Shown: one piece after another, positions 8,454-18,719 of the stretch
How the letters are laid out: every line of letters begins with the position of its first letter
Position numbering within the stretch: the first letter of the stretch is position 1
Assembly (NCBI RefSeq): GCF_030227225.1
Contig: NZ_JASPHQ010000010.1
Coordinates: 1-64,000 of the forward strand
DNA length: 64,000 nt
Source: Corynebacterium rhinophilum
GTDB lineage: Bacteria; Actinomycetota; Actinomycetes; Mycobacteriales; Mycobacteriaceae
Direction of reading: 5' to 3'
Notes under the pieces: model-generated
What the model was told of the DNA's origin: nothing
What the model saw: only the letters and a program-made list of their open reading frames with translations
Databases searched by the model: none
Made by a program: the position numbers and the translations under genes

Positions 8454-9227
8454 TTACTTTACTCGAACGCGGTAGAGCTCATCCCACCGCTTGCCGGTAA
8501 GCCAGAATTCATCGGTGCCCTTGATATGTGCGATGCCGTTTAAGACATCATCGGGATCGGTATATTTCGATTTATCGATGGCATCGGTAGAAATCACCGC
8601 GGTTACCTCGCCAGAGGAGAGATCGATGCGGTAGATATCTTCACTGCCCCACACATTGGCGTAGACATCACCGTCCACGCATTCCAGCTCATTGAGATCC
8701 TCCACGGGCGAGCCCTCGAGGGTGACCTCGGTGGTCGAGAGCTCCGCAAAGGTCTCTGGATCCATGTGCCGCAGGGTAGAGGTGCCATCGGACATGATGA
8801 GCTCGTCCTGGTTGGCGCATAGTCCCCAGCCCTCGCCGGTATAGGTGGCGGTCCCAGTGCGCTGGAAGTCGCCGTCATAGCGCAGGGCCTGCCCGCGCTT
8901 CCAGGTCAATTGCCAAATGGAATCACCGTATTGGGTAATGCCCTCCCCAAAAAGTGAGTCATTGAGGGCATGTTCCTGCAGGACCTCGCCGGTCTCAGGG
9001 GAGAAGCGGATGAGTTTGGAATCGCCCCATTGCCCGGTGCCGAGCAAGAGGTTGCCCTCGCCGTCTTCTTCGAGACCTTGCGTAAAGGAGTTCTCCGGTA
9101 GCGGCGCCCTATCGAGGACTTCCACTGAAAGGTGATCGGGGGAGGAAGCATCGGGAGAGTCTGAGGAACAAGCGGTCAAGGCGCAGCAGGGCACGGCAAT
9201 GAGAGCGGCGCGGCGGAGAAACGGCAT
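8454..9227 (-). CDS. Glutaminyl-peptide cyclotransferase-like lipoprotein
   Basis: A 257-aa exported lipoprotein. The start at 9227 gives a proper signal peptide MPFLRRAALIAVPCCALTAC, whose final Cys is the predicted lipidation site; longer starts (9260, 9338) put it internally. The mature part is a beta-propeller of the plant-type glutamine cyclotransferase family: SFTQGLEEDGEGNLLLGTGQWG, GEGITQYGDSIWQLTWKRG, LNELECVDGDVYANVW and DDVLNGIA are the recurring blades. The family converts N-terminal Gln to pyroglutamate; for the bacterial members this is inferred. It is divergent from the DUF3027 gene with ~40 nt between starts. Confidence 0.82.
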   Translation of the reverse strand: MPFLRRAALIAVPCCALTACSSDSPDASSPDHLSVEVLDRAPLPENSFTQGLEEDGEGNLLLGTGQWGDSKLIRFSPETGEVLQEHALNDSLFGEGITQYGDSIWQLTWKRGQALRYDGDFQRTGTATYTGEGWGLCANQDELIMSDGTSTLRHMDPETFAELSTTEVTLEGSPVEDLNELECVDGDVYANVWGSEDIYRIDLSSGEVTAVISTDAIDKSKYTDPDDVLNGIAHIKGTDEFWLTGKRWDELYRVRVK

Positions 9228-9265
9228 GCACCATATGTACCACTGTCGGCGGGCCATCATGAATA

Positions 9266-9934
9266 ATGAGGGGCGTGAGTAAGCGAAAAGCAAATCCGTT
9301 GATCGATTCCCGCGCCGTACGCATCGCGCGTGAGGCATTGGAAGAGGTGGGGGAAGGGGGCATCGGCAAGCATAGGGGCGCAGCCGGAATGGGCCGCAAC
9401 GTTGTCACCCATCGCTTTGAGGCGGATATGCCGGGCTACCCAGGCTGGGAATGGCAGGCCGTACTCGCATGCGCGGAAGGCTCGCGCTACGTCACCGTCA
9501 ATGAGGTGGCGCTGGTACCGGGCGGGGAGGCGCTGCAGGCACCAGAATGGGTGCCGTATGAGGACCGAGTGCTGCCGGGAGATTTGGGTCCGGGGGATCT
9601 CATGCCGCCAGCCATCGATGATGAGCGCCTGAACGGAAATGAGCTTTCTGCCAAAGGTCTGGCGGATGCCAAGCAGCGCTGGCAAGAAGAATATGGCCCG
9701 ACCTCGGAGATGGCAGCCAAGGCGCACCTGCAGTGTCGCACGTGCGCGTTTTATATGCGGCTCATGGATAACTTTGGGGTATGTGCCAATGAGTATTCCG
9801 CTGATGGCCGCGTGGTGCATGCGCGCTACGGGTGTGGTGCGCATTCGCAGACGCGGGTGAGTGAGGAGAAGGCGCCGGCCGCGGCCTTCGATGACGAAAA
9901 GCCTATTTACCAAGATTTTGAATTTGGGGATTAA
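9266..9934 (+). CDS. DUF3027 protein with Cys cluster
   Basis: A 222-aa soluble protein of the DUF3027 family found throughout Corynebacterium and Mycobacterium. The C-terminal part contains CRTCAFYMRLMDNFGVCAN...HARYGCGAHS, i.e. CxxC and two further Cys, a likely zinc site. The start could be ATG 9266 or GTG 9275 (VSKRKANPL); neither has a clear Shine-Dalgarno, so the mRNA may be leaderless. Function unknown. Confidence 0.75.
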   Translation: MRGVSKRKANPLIDSRAVRIAREALEEVGEGGIGKHRGAAGMGRNVVTHRFEADMPGYPGWEWQAVLACAEGSRYVTVNEVALVPGGEALQAPEWVPYEDRVLPGDLGPGDLMPPAIDDERLNGNELSAKGLADAKQRWQEEYGPTSEMAAKAHLQCRTCAFYMRLMDNFGVCANEYSADGRVVHARYGCGAHSQTRVSEEKAPAAAFDDEKPIYQDFEFGD

Positions 9935-9984
9935 AGCAGCACACTTAGGGCGTAAAAATACCGCTCTACGTGAAAGGGCACGGC

Positions 9985-11388
9985 GTGAAAGCCACTCTCG
10001 ATCGCTATTTCCACATTTCTGAACGCGGTTCCACCATCGGAACCGAGCTACGCGCGGGAACGGTCTCGTTCTTCGCCATGGCATATATTATTTTGCTCAA
10101 CCCGCTCATTCTGGGCACGAGCCCGGATGCGGAAGGCTATACCTTAGGCGTGCCGCAGGTTGCTGCGGCCACGGCGCTGGTCGCCGGCGTCATGTCCATC
10201 GCTTTTGGCGCGATTGCGAAGTACCCCTTCGCCATGGCCGCGGGCCTGGGCATGAATACCTTCGTGGCCATCAGCATGGTCGCCACCAGCGGGCTGACCT
10301 GGCAAGAAGCCATGGGCCTGGTGGTAATCGAGGGCCTTATTATCGTCCTGCTCGCCGTGTCCGGTTTCCGCACCGCGGTTTTTGATGCCATCCCGCAGCC
10401 GATGAAGGCCGCTATGGGCGTGGGCATTGGCATGTTCATCGCCATGATCGGTTTCGTGGACGGTGGGTTTGTTACCCGCGTGCCCGATGCCGCACAGACC
10501 ACCGTGCCAGTGGGCCTGGGAATCAATGGTTCGATTGCCACTTGGCCGGCGGTGGTCTTTGTCATTGGCCTTATCATTTGTGCCTTCATGGTCATCCGCA
10601 ATGTGCCGGGTGGGCTTTTTATTGCCATCATCCTGAATACCGTGATTGCCTTTATTGTCCAGGCGCTCACGGACTCGGAGGACTGGGGCATGGCCGCACC
10701 AGAAGCCCCGGATGCGCTGGGAGGCCTGCCGGATCTTTCCATCGTGGGCGATGTCAACCTGGTTGGCGCCTTTGCCAATATCGGCGTGATTTCCACGGTC
10801 CTGCTCATCTTCACCCTGCTGCTCACCAACTTCTTTGATGCCATGGGCACCATGACCGGGCTGGGCAAGCAGGCCAAGCTCGTGGATGACAACGGCAACC
10901 TGCCGGGAATGAAGAAAGCGCTGGTTGTAGAGGGCGCCGGCGCGGTGGCCGGTGGTTTGGGCTCGGCATCCTCGAATACCGTCTTCGCGGATTCCTCTGC
11001 CGGCATTGCCGATGGCGCCCGCACCGGCCTGGCCAATATCATGACCGGCTTGTTGTTTATCTCAGCGATGTTTTTCACCCCGCTCTATGAAATCGTGCCC
11101 ATCGAGGCCGCGGCACCGGTGCTGGTCATCGTCGGCGTGATGATGGCCGCGCAGCTCACGGATATCCCGTGGACGCGCATGGAAGTGGCCATCCCGGCCT
11201 TTTTAACCATCGTGGTCATGCCGTTTACCTATTCCATCGCCAACGGCATCGGCGTGGGCTTTATTACCTTCGCGCTCATGTCCACCTTTGCTGGTAAGGC
11301 CAAGCAGGTGCACTGGATCATGTGGCTGCTTGCTGGCTTGTTCGTCATTTACTTTGGCATCGATCCGATTACGGAGGCCATCGGCTAG
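9985..11388 (+). CDS. NCS2-family purine permease (AzgA-like)
   Basis: A 467-aa membrane protein with about 13-14 hydrophobic segments. The opening ERGSTIGTELRAGTVSFF and AYIILLNPLIL, then AAGLGMNTFVA, VEGLIIVLLAVSGFRTAVFDAIP and NFFDAMGTMTGLGKQA are signatures of the AzgA/PbuG branch of NCS2 carriers, which import guanine, hypoxanthine or adenine with protons. GTG 9985 is chosen over GTG 9970 because AAAGGG lies 6 nt upstream of it. The stop is 10 nt before the TrmH-like gene, so they may share a message. Substrate preference cannot be told from sequence. Confidence 0.88.
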   Translation: MKATLDRYFHISERGSTIGTELRAGTVSFFAMAYIILLNPLILGTSPDAEGYTLGVPQVAAATALVAGVMSIAFGAIAKYPFAMAAGLGMNTFVAISMVATSGLTWQEAMGLVVIEGLIIVLLAVSGFRTAVFDAIPQPMKAAMGVGIGMFIAMIGFVDGGFVTRVPDAAQTTVPVGLGINGSIATWPAVVFVIGLIICAFMVIRNVPGGLFIAIILNTVIAFIVQALTDSEDWGMAAPEAPDALGGLPDLSIVGDVNLVGAFANIGVISTVLLIFTLLLTNFFDAMGTMTGLGKQAKLVDDNGNLPGMKKALVVEGAGAVAGGLGSASSNTVFADSSAGIADGARTGLANIMTGLLFISAMFFTPLYEIVPIEAAAPVLVIVGVMMAAQLTDIPWTRMEVAIPAFLTIVVMPFTYSIANGIGVGFITFALMSTFAGKAKQVHWIMWLLAGLFVIYFGIDPITEAIG

Positions 11389-11398
11389 CCTGGAAGGC

Positions 11399-12205
11399 AT
11401 GCATATTTCTGATCCCCGTGACCCTCGCCTTGATGATATTCGGAACCTCAATAAATCCGATAAATCCGGCGAGGGTTTGGTCATTGCAGAAGGCCCCTTG
11501 GTGGCAGCCCGCCTCATGGAATCGCGGTTCCCCATGCGCTGCTTGGTGGGCTTTCCTCACAAGCTGGAGGCCTTCTTTGCCGAGTACGGCGAGCCGGAGT
11601 GCCCCGTCTACGAGGTCTCGCGCGAGACCCTTGCGGAGGTCGCGGGCTTCGATATGCACCGCGGGTTGGTAGCCGCAGCGGACCGCGCCCCAGAGCCGGA
11701 GGTAGGCGAGATCCTGGAGCAGGCCCGCACCATCGCCGTGCTGGAGGGCGTGGGGGATCATGAAAATATCGGCGCCATTTTCCGCCACGCGGCCGGCATG
11801 AACGTGGATGCGGTATTGCTGGGCTCAGGTGCTGCGGATCCGCTCTATCGCCGCTCGGTGCGCGTATCCATGGGCCACGTGCTGCGCGTGCCGTTTGCCC
11901 ATTTGGAGGGCGGTTTCACCACGTGGCAGCGTTCCTTGCAGGCGCTTGCCGATGCCTCCTTTACCCTCATTTCTTTAACCCCCAACCCCCAGGCGGTGCA
12001 CCTGGCAGAGGCCATGCACGGGCAGGACAAGGTGGCCATGCTGGTTGGCGCGGAGGGCCCCGGGCTTACCGAGCACGCGATGAAGGCCACCGATATCCGC
12101 GCGCGGATACCAATGGCCCCAGGTACCGATTCCCTAAACGTTGCGACCGCGGCCGCCATTTCCTTTTATGAGCGCCAGCGATCCTTAAGTGACTTAAACG
12201 TCTGA
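11399..12205 (+). CDS. TrmH/SpoU-family RNA 2'-O-methyltransferase
   Basis: A 268-aa protein. N-terminal substrate-binding region (GEGLVIAEGPLVAARLM) and C-terminal SPOUT knot domain with the three motifs: VLEGVGDHENIGAIFRHAAG (motif 1), MLVGAEGPGLTEHAM (motif 2) and RIPMAPGTDSLNVATAAAI (motif 3). It transfers methyl from SAM to a ribose 2'-OH in tRNA or rRNA; the target is not evident. ATG 11399 is preceded by GGAAGG. Its last 40 nt overlap the 3' end of the convergent gene on the other strand. Confidence 0.88.
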   Translation: MHISDPRDPRLDDIRNLNKSDKSGEGLVIAEGPLVAARLMESRFPMRCLVGFPHKLEAFFAEYGEPECPVYEVSRETLAEVAGFDMHRGLVAAADRAPEPEVGEILEQARTIAVLEGVGDHENIGAIFRHAAGMNVDAVLLGSGAADPLYRRSVRVSMGHVLRVPFAHLEGGFTTWQRSLQALADASFTLISLTPNPQAVHLAEAMHGQDKVAMLVGAEGPGLTEHAMKATDIRARIPMAPGTDSLNVATAAAISFYERQRSLSDLNV

Positions 12206-12996
12206 CGCACCCAGTTGCCAATTAGTGAGCCGAGGTGCTTGGCGGTGGAAAGGATCTCATCGCCGGTGGAATCCGGCTCGGCATCGTGGTCCTCGTAGTC
12301 GTCATAATCATTCAGGCCCAGCTTATTCGCTGATTGGGCGGCGAACTCGCTGACTGGCTGCTTTGGCTTTGGCGGATCGATCTTGGGTTCTGGGCGCCCG
12401 TCGACGGCATAGCCCACGACGTCCAGGTCCGGGCCTTCCTGTCCCACGGTGATGCCCAACCAGTGTTCTTGGGCGGCCTCCATGATGCTGTGGGGCCGAA
12501 ACGGCAGGGAAATGCCGCCGAGGGATTCGTCCTTTTCGCCGGCCCAGAACGGCGCCTCAAAGGGCTCGGGTAGGCCGGTGTCCTCGTAGAGGCGGTCACG
12601 GGTGGCGCACAGGCAGCGCTTGAGCTCGCCGCCTTCCCACAGCGCGAAGCCCGCATAGTCCTCGTCTGCGTTACTGACAAGCGCGATGACCCGCTGGGCG
12701 GGGACCGCGCTTAAGAGGTCTTTCGGCAGCTGGGAAAGCAGGACTGAATCGCCCTCGCAGACCGTTTGCACCACGGTAATGCCCGGGTAGCCGCCGATGT
12801 AGTACTCATTCGGATCCGTCTGCGCGGAGCGGTTCAGGGGGAATTGCCCAATCGGGGTGACCGGGAACTTGGGGTTGAGCTGGGCTAGGAACTTGCGGCC
12901 GAACCCGCGGTCCGCCTTGGGCTCGGTCTTGAGAACTTCTTCGGCGCCGGGCTTGGAGATGTACCACAGCGTGAGAACGGCATGAGAGATGTCCAC
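12166..12996 (-). CDS. Conserved actinobacterial hypothetical (DUF6928-like?)
   Basis: A 276-aa soluble protein beginning MDISHAVLTLWYISKPGAEEVL. Residues 1-200 look like one globular domain (GGYPGITVVQTVCEGDSVLLSQLP, RVIALVSNADEDYAGFALWEGGELKRCL, EHWLGI); the end is a Pro/Lys linker, an acidic stretch (DYDDYEDHDAEPD) and an amphipathic helix. The arrangement suggests DUF6928, but I am not sure. It is only 3 nt downstream of sepH and in the same direction, so the two are likely co-expressed. Its 3' end overlaps the trmH-like gene by 40 nt. Confidence 0.65.
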   Translation of the reverse strand: MDISHAVLTLWYISKPGAEEVLKTEPKADRGFGRKFLAQLNPKFPVTPIGQFPLNRSAQTDPNEYYIGGYPGITVVQTVCEGDSVLLSQLPKDLLSAVPAQRVIALVSNADEDYAGFALWEGGELKRCLCATRDRLYEDTGLPEPFEAPFWAGEKDESLGGISLPFRPHSIMEAAQEHWLGITVGQEGPDLDVVGYAVDGRPEPKIDPPKPKQPVSEFAAQSANKLGLNDYDDYEDHDAEPDSTGDEILSTAKHLGSLIGNWVRQTFKSLKDRWRS

Positions 12997-12999
12997 TGT

Positions 13000-13848
13000 T
13001 TAGTCCCTCGGGCGCTTGGTATTGGAACGAACGCCCAGGAGCACGTCCTCCCAGTGTGGGGTGACGGCCTTGCGGCGGCGCTTCGAGGGCTTGGACTCGG
13101 AGGACGGATTCTGCAGGAATTCCTCTTCTTCCGTCTCCTCGCTGGGACCGGAAATATCGGTGACATTGGCGGGCTGATCGCCGTCAATGGCTTCGTCGTA
13201 GCGGCCGCTGCCCAAGGAAGTCAGCGAGCGCACCGGCTGCACGAAGTCCGGGTCCGTAAGGTCTGCCGCGACCGAGTTGCGGGCCTCGACCGTAGCAGGG
13301 GAGGACATGGACTGCTTGAAGGTCCATTCCGCCTCGTTTTCAGAAAGTCCCGCCTTCCAGGTCACGCGCACAACCCACGGCTCGCCTTGGTGGCGGTAGG
13401 CATCCCACGTGGATTCCGAAAGGGAGTGGCCGCGGGCGGCAAAGGAGCTCGCCAGTACTTCCCATAGGGTGAGCTTGGCGGGGCCGTCTTCGCGCACTGG
13501 GTGGGCCTGCTTGGCTACCTCAGAAATGCGATTACGCTCCAGCATGACTGGGTAAGCAAAGGGCTCGATGCGCGATTCATCGACGTGCATCTCTTCCGCG
13601 AGCTCTGCCGTGGAAGCACCGGCACGGATGCGGTTTTGGATTTCCGCCGGCCGGATCTGCTTTTCTTCCTCTTCGTGGGAGGGCTTGGGCATCGGCGCTA
13701 GCTTCGGCGGTTCTGGCTTGCTAGCGGCGGGCGTGAGGGCGGAACGCAGCTCATCGGTGATGGGAAGGGAAAACTCTTCGCCTTCTTCGGTGCGTAGCAC
13801 CAATGAGTCTTCGCTCGATTCGCTGTCAACGAGAAACAGCTCGCGCAT
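13000..13848 (-). CDS. sepH: Septation protein SepH
   Basis: A 282-aa protein of the former DUF3071 family. The N-terminal conserved block (MRELFLVDSESSEDSLVLRT, then IRPAEIQNRIRAGASTAELAEEMHVDESRIEPFAYPVMLER) includes the helix-turn-helix motif shown in Streptomyces SepH to be needed for binding and bundling FtsZ. The C-terminal part is a charged, disordered tail ending VTPHWEDVLLGVR, the short conserved terminal motif of the family. In M. tuberculosis the homologue (Rv0883c) also lies next to serC, as here. Predicted to promote Z-ring formation. Confidence 0.88.
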   Translation of the reverse strand: MRELFLVDSESSEDSLVLRTEEGEEFSLPITDELRSALTPAASKPEPPKLAPMPKPSHEEEEKQIRPAEIQNRIRAGASTAELAEEMHVDESRIEPFAYPVMLERNRISEVAKQAHPVREDGPAKLTLWEVLASSFAARGHSLSESTWDAYRHQGEPWVVRVTWKAGLSENEAEWTFKQSMSSPATVEARNSVAADLTDPDFVQPVRSLTSLGSGRYDEAIDGDQPANVTDISGPSEETEEEEFLQNPSSESKPSKRRRKAVTPHWEDVLLGVRSNTKRPRD

Positions 13849-13916
13849 AGTGTGGCGCTCCTTTGCCTATCGACGGAAGGACGGATCTGTGATGCAGTCA
13901 ACTATAACGCGAAAAC

Positions 13917-13943
13917 GCCCCGCGCCAGGCGAGGCGGCGGGGC
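13917..13943 (-). terminator. serC terminator
   Basis: GCCCCGC and GCGGGGC form a stem just after the serC stop, with TTTTCGC following on the minus strand. It probably reduces read-through from serC into sepH. Confidence 0.6.
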
Positions 13944-13954
13944 ATGTTGATGAC

Positions 13955-16523
<2,569 letters not shown>

Positions 16524-16569
16524 TTAGCGCTTTTGGTCGCCCCAATTCAACCGAATCGGGCTTGAGCAC

Positions 16570-16575
16570 TATAAT
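16570..16575 (+). promoter_or_regulatory. fkpA -10 element
   Basis: A consensus TATAAT lies 70 nt before the fkpA start, in the gltA-fkpA gap, preceded by an imperfect hairpin (CCCAATTC/GAATCGGG, ~16541-16560) with no T tract. No clear -35 is seen. Confidence 0.5.
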
Positions 16576-16644
16576 TGGTGCAGCTCGGTTCGGTTTCATT
16601 GCGACCGCACGAACAAACTAGATTTCCCAAGGAGACTAATCCCC

Positions 16645-17004
16645 ATGGATAAACCTGTTATTGAAGCCCAGTCTGGCCCAGCGCCGACCGACCTCGTCAT
16701 CGAGGACATCGTCGTAGGCGATGGCGCTGAAGCTCAGCCTGGTGGCGTAGTGGAGGTCCACTACGTTGGTGCCGAATATGAGACCAACCAAGAATTCGAT
16801 TCCTCGTGGGACCGTGGTCAGTCCATCGAGTTCCCACTGACCGGTCTCATTGCCGGCTGGCAAGAGGGCATCCCGGGAATGAAGGTAGGCGGTCGCCGTC
16901 AACTCATCATCCCGCCGGAAAAGGCCTATGGCCCAGCCGGCGGTGCGCACCCGCTGTCCGGCCGCACCTTGGTCTTTATCATTGACCTCATCCGCGCTGA
17001 CTAA
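16645..17004 (+). CDS. fkpA: FKBP-type peptidyl-prolyl isomerase
   Basis: A 119-aa single-domain FKBP. VEVHYVGAEYETNQEFDSSWDRGQSIEFPL, GLIAGWQEGIPGMKVGGRRQLIIPPEKAYG and LVFIIDLI contain the standard active-site residues of the family (Tyr, Phe, Asp, Trp, Tyr). It has no signal peptide, so it acts in the cytoplasm as a folding helper. An AAGGAG ribosome site precedes the ATG. The gltA-fkpA order is as in C. glutamicum. Confidence 0.93.
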   Translation: MDKPVIEAQSGPAPTDLVIEDIVVGDGAEAQPGGVVEVHYVGAEYETNQEFDSSWDRGQSIEFPLTGLIAGWQEGIPGMKVGGRRQLIIPPEKAYGPAGGAHPLSGRTLVFIIDLIRAD

Positions 17005-17023
17005 ACTGCGCTAAAAATCGTTG

Positions 17024-17055
17024 AACCGGCTTCCCTTAAGGGGAGCCGGTTTTTC
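17024..17055 (+). terminator. fkpA terminator
   Basis: AACCGGCTTCCC and GGGGAGCCGGTT pair (12 bp with a G-T/G-C slip) around TTAA and are followed by TTTTT. Confidence 0.85.
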
Positions 17056-17122
17056 GCTGTGCTGGGCAGTCAGTTCCCGCAAGGGGCCGCATGAGACGGC
17101 AAACTGGGGCACAATGGGAACT

Positions 17123-17977
17123 ATGACTGTGCCACATATTTCTTTCAATGATGACCGTGAGATGTCCCAGCTGGGTTTGGGCACCTACAAGCTCAATGAA
17201 GATGAATGCATTCGCGTAGTCCGCGAAGCCATTGACCTGGGCTACCGCCACTTTGATACGGCAACGCTGTATAAGAACGAAGAGGCATTGGGTACCGCGC
17301 TGAACCAAGCCATTGACGCGGGCGACGTCACCCGCGAGGACCTGTTTATTACCTCCAAGGTCTGGCACTCCCACCACGGCGCGCAGAAGGCGGAACAGGC
17401 CTTCCAAGAGTCCATGGAGAGGCTGAAGCTGGATTACTTGGACCTGTACCTGATCCACTGGCCATGGCCACAGGGTGGGCTGTACGTGGAGACCTTTGAA
17501 TCCATTGCCCGCCTACAGGGGATGGGCCAGATCGCTTCCATCGGTGTCGCTAACTTCTACGAGGAGGTCCTCGAGGACCTCATTGAGAAGACCGGCATTA
17601 CCCCGGTTCTCAACCAAGTAGAGCTGCACCCTGGCTTTACCCAGCCGGAGCTGCGCGAATTTCACCACAAGCACGGCATCGTGACCGAGGCGTGGTCTCC
17701 GCTGGCGCGCGGCGTGGTGCTTAATAACCCGGAGATTGAAAAGATTGCCGCTGCGCACGAGGCTACCGAGGGCCAGGTGGTACTGGCGTACCTGATGGCC
17801 AAGGGCATTTCCGTTATTCCGAAGTCCGCCCGCAGCGAGCGACTCAAGGAGAACTTGGCCGCCGCGGAGCTAGAGCTGGGCAAGGATGAAATCGCAGCGA
17901 TTGATTCCTTGGAAGGTCAAGAAGGCTTTGGCCGCATGTTTAATGACCCCCGCGAATTCCCGGGCGCGGAGGGCTAA
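17123..17977 (+). CDS. Aldo/keto reductase
   Basis: A 284-aa AKR of the 2,5-diketo-gluconate reductase-like group (AKR5). The catalytic tetrad is Asp45 and Tyr50 (HFDTATLYKNE), Lys79 (TSKVWHS) and His112 (LIHWPWP); the NADPH-binding end IPKSARSERLKENL is present. It reduces small carbonyls with NADPH; the physiological substrate is unknown. The reading frame is open from 17021, but that would start in the fkpA terminator, so ATG 17123 is preferred; CACAAT ending 8 nt before it could make the mRNA leaderless. Confidence 0.88.
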   Translation: MTVPHISFNDDREMSQLGLGTYKLNEDECIRVVREAIDLGYRHFDTATLYKNEEALGTALNQAIDAGDVTREDLFITSKVWHSHHGAQKAEQAFQESMERLKLDYLDLYLIHWPWPQGGLYVETFESIARLQGMGQIASIGVANFYEEVLEDLIEKTGITPVLNQVELHPGFTQPELREFHHKHGIVTEAWSPLARGVVLNNPEIEKIAAAHEATEGQVVLAYLMAKGISVIPKSARSERLKENLAAAELELGKDEIAAIDSLEGQEGFGRMFNDPREFPGAEG

Positions 17978-17998
17978 GAACACACCTCGGGTTAAGGG

Positions 17999-18029
17999 GC
18001 CACCGGCGACGGCGTCGTCGGTGGCTTTT
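17999..18029 (+). terminator. Terminator after aldo/keto reductase gene
   Basis: GCCACCGGCGAC pairs with GTCGTCGGTGGC (one G-T) and is followed by TTTT. Confidence 0.75.
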
Positions 18030-18161
18030 GCTGTGCCTGGTAGCTGACTAGGGGAGTACGTGCTGGTTAAGGCACTCACCTCGCTGATAGGTGGTTCCTT
18101 TCCCGCCGCCTTTACTCATTAGTTAATGTCTGGTTAACAAAATTTGCGAACACGTTAACTC

Positions 18162-18274
18162 TGGGGTGGAGGGGGTGATTTGCAAAGAATATTAGCCCAG
18201 TTCACCGGAACCTATCGGGCTAAAAGGGGGGAGTTTTTGTGAGGCATATTGGCAATATTTACTGCTTTGCAAAG
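18162..18274 (+). promoter_or_regulatory. mctC control region: RamA- and RamB-like sites
   Basis: This 394-nt gap before the DUF485-mctC operon holds TGGGGTGGAGGGGGT (18162-18176), a tandem G-rich RamA-like motif, TTTGCAAAGAAT (18179-18190) and CTTTGCAAAG (18265-18274), both matching the TTTGCAAAGT half of the RamB consensus. In C. glutamicum mctC is activated by RamA and repressed by RamB, so the pattern fits. No other gene is seen in the gap. Confidence 0.55.
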
Positions 18275-18371
18275 ATTGTTCTGTATCTTACATAGCAACG
18301 CGGGTAGTGATGGACAACACATTGCGCCTCGTTTGTACAGAACCTCTCTCACCCAAGGAGACAACCCTTCT

Positions 18372-18719
18372 ATGAGTGATACAACTGCTCCAGTCGAGCG
18401 CCGTGAGCTTACGGCAGCCGACTACATAGAAATGCGCGATAGCGAAGAGTTTGGCGAGCTGCGCAGCGCTTATCGTAGTTTCACCTTTCCCATGACCGTC
18501 GCGTTTTTCGTGTGGTACATCGTCTACGTGCTCACCGCCGTGTTTGCGCCTGATTTTATGGCCATTGAGCTTGGCGATGGCGGCTGGAACGTCGGCCTCG
18601 TCTTCGGCCTGGCCCAGTTCCTGACCACGTTCATCATTACCTGGATTTACGTGAAATACGCCAATAAGAATATTCAGCCTAAATCGGTTGCTATTCGCGA
18701 GAAGTTGGAGGCCAAGTAA
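18372..18719 (+). CDS. DUF485 membrane protein, MctC partner
   Basis: A 115-aa protein with two membrane helices (~45-66 TVAFFVWYIVYVLTAVFAPDFM; ~78-100 NVGLVFGLAQFLTTFIITWIYV), the DUF485 arrangement found beside acetate/monocarboxylate SSS transporters (yjcH-actP in E. coli). ATG 18372 is preceded by AAGGAG; its TAA is directly followed by the mctC ATG with no gap. It probably assists or modulates the transporter. Confidence 0.85.
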   Translation: MSDTTAPVERRELTAADYIEMRDSEEFGELRSAYRSFTFPMTVAFFVWYIVYVLTAVFAPDFMAIELGDGGWNVGLVFGLAQFLTTFIITWIYVKYANKNIQPKSVAIREKLEAK

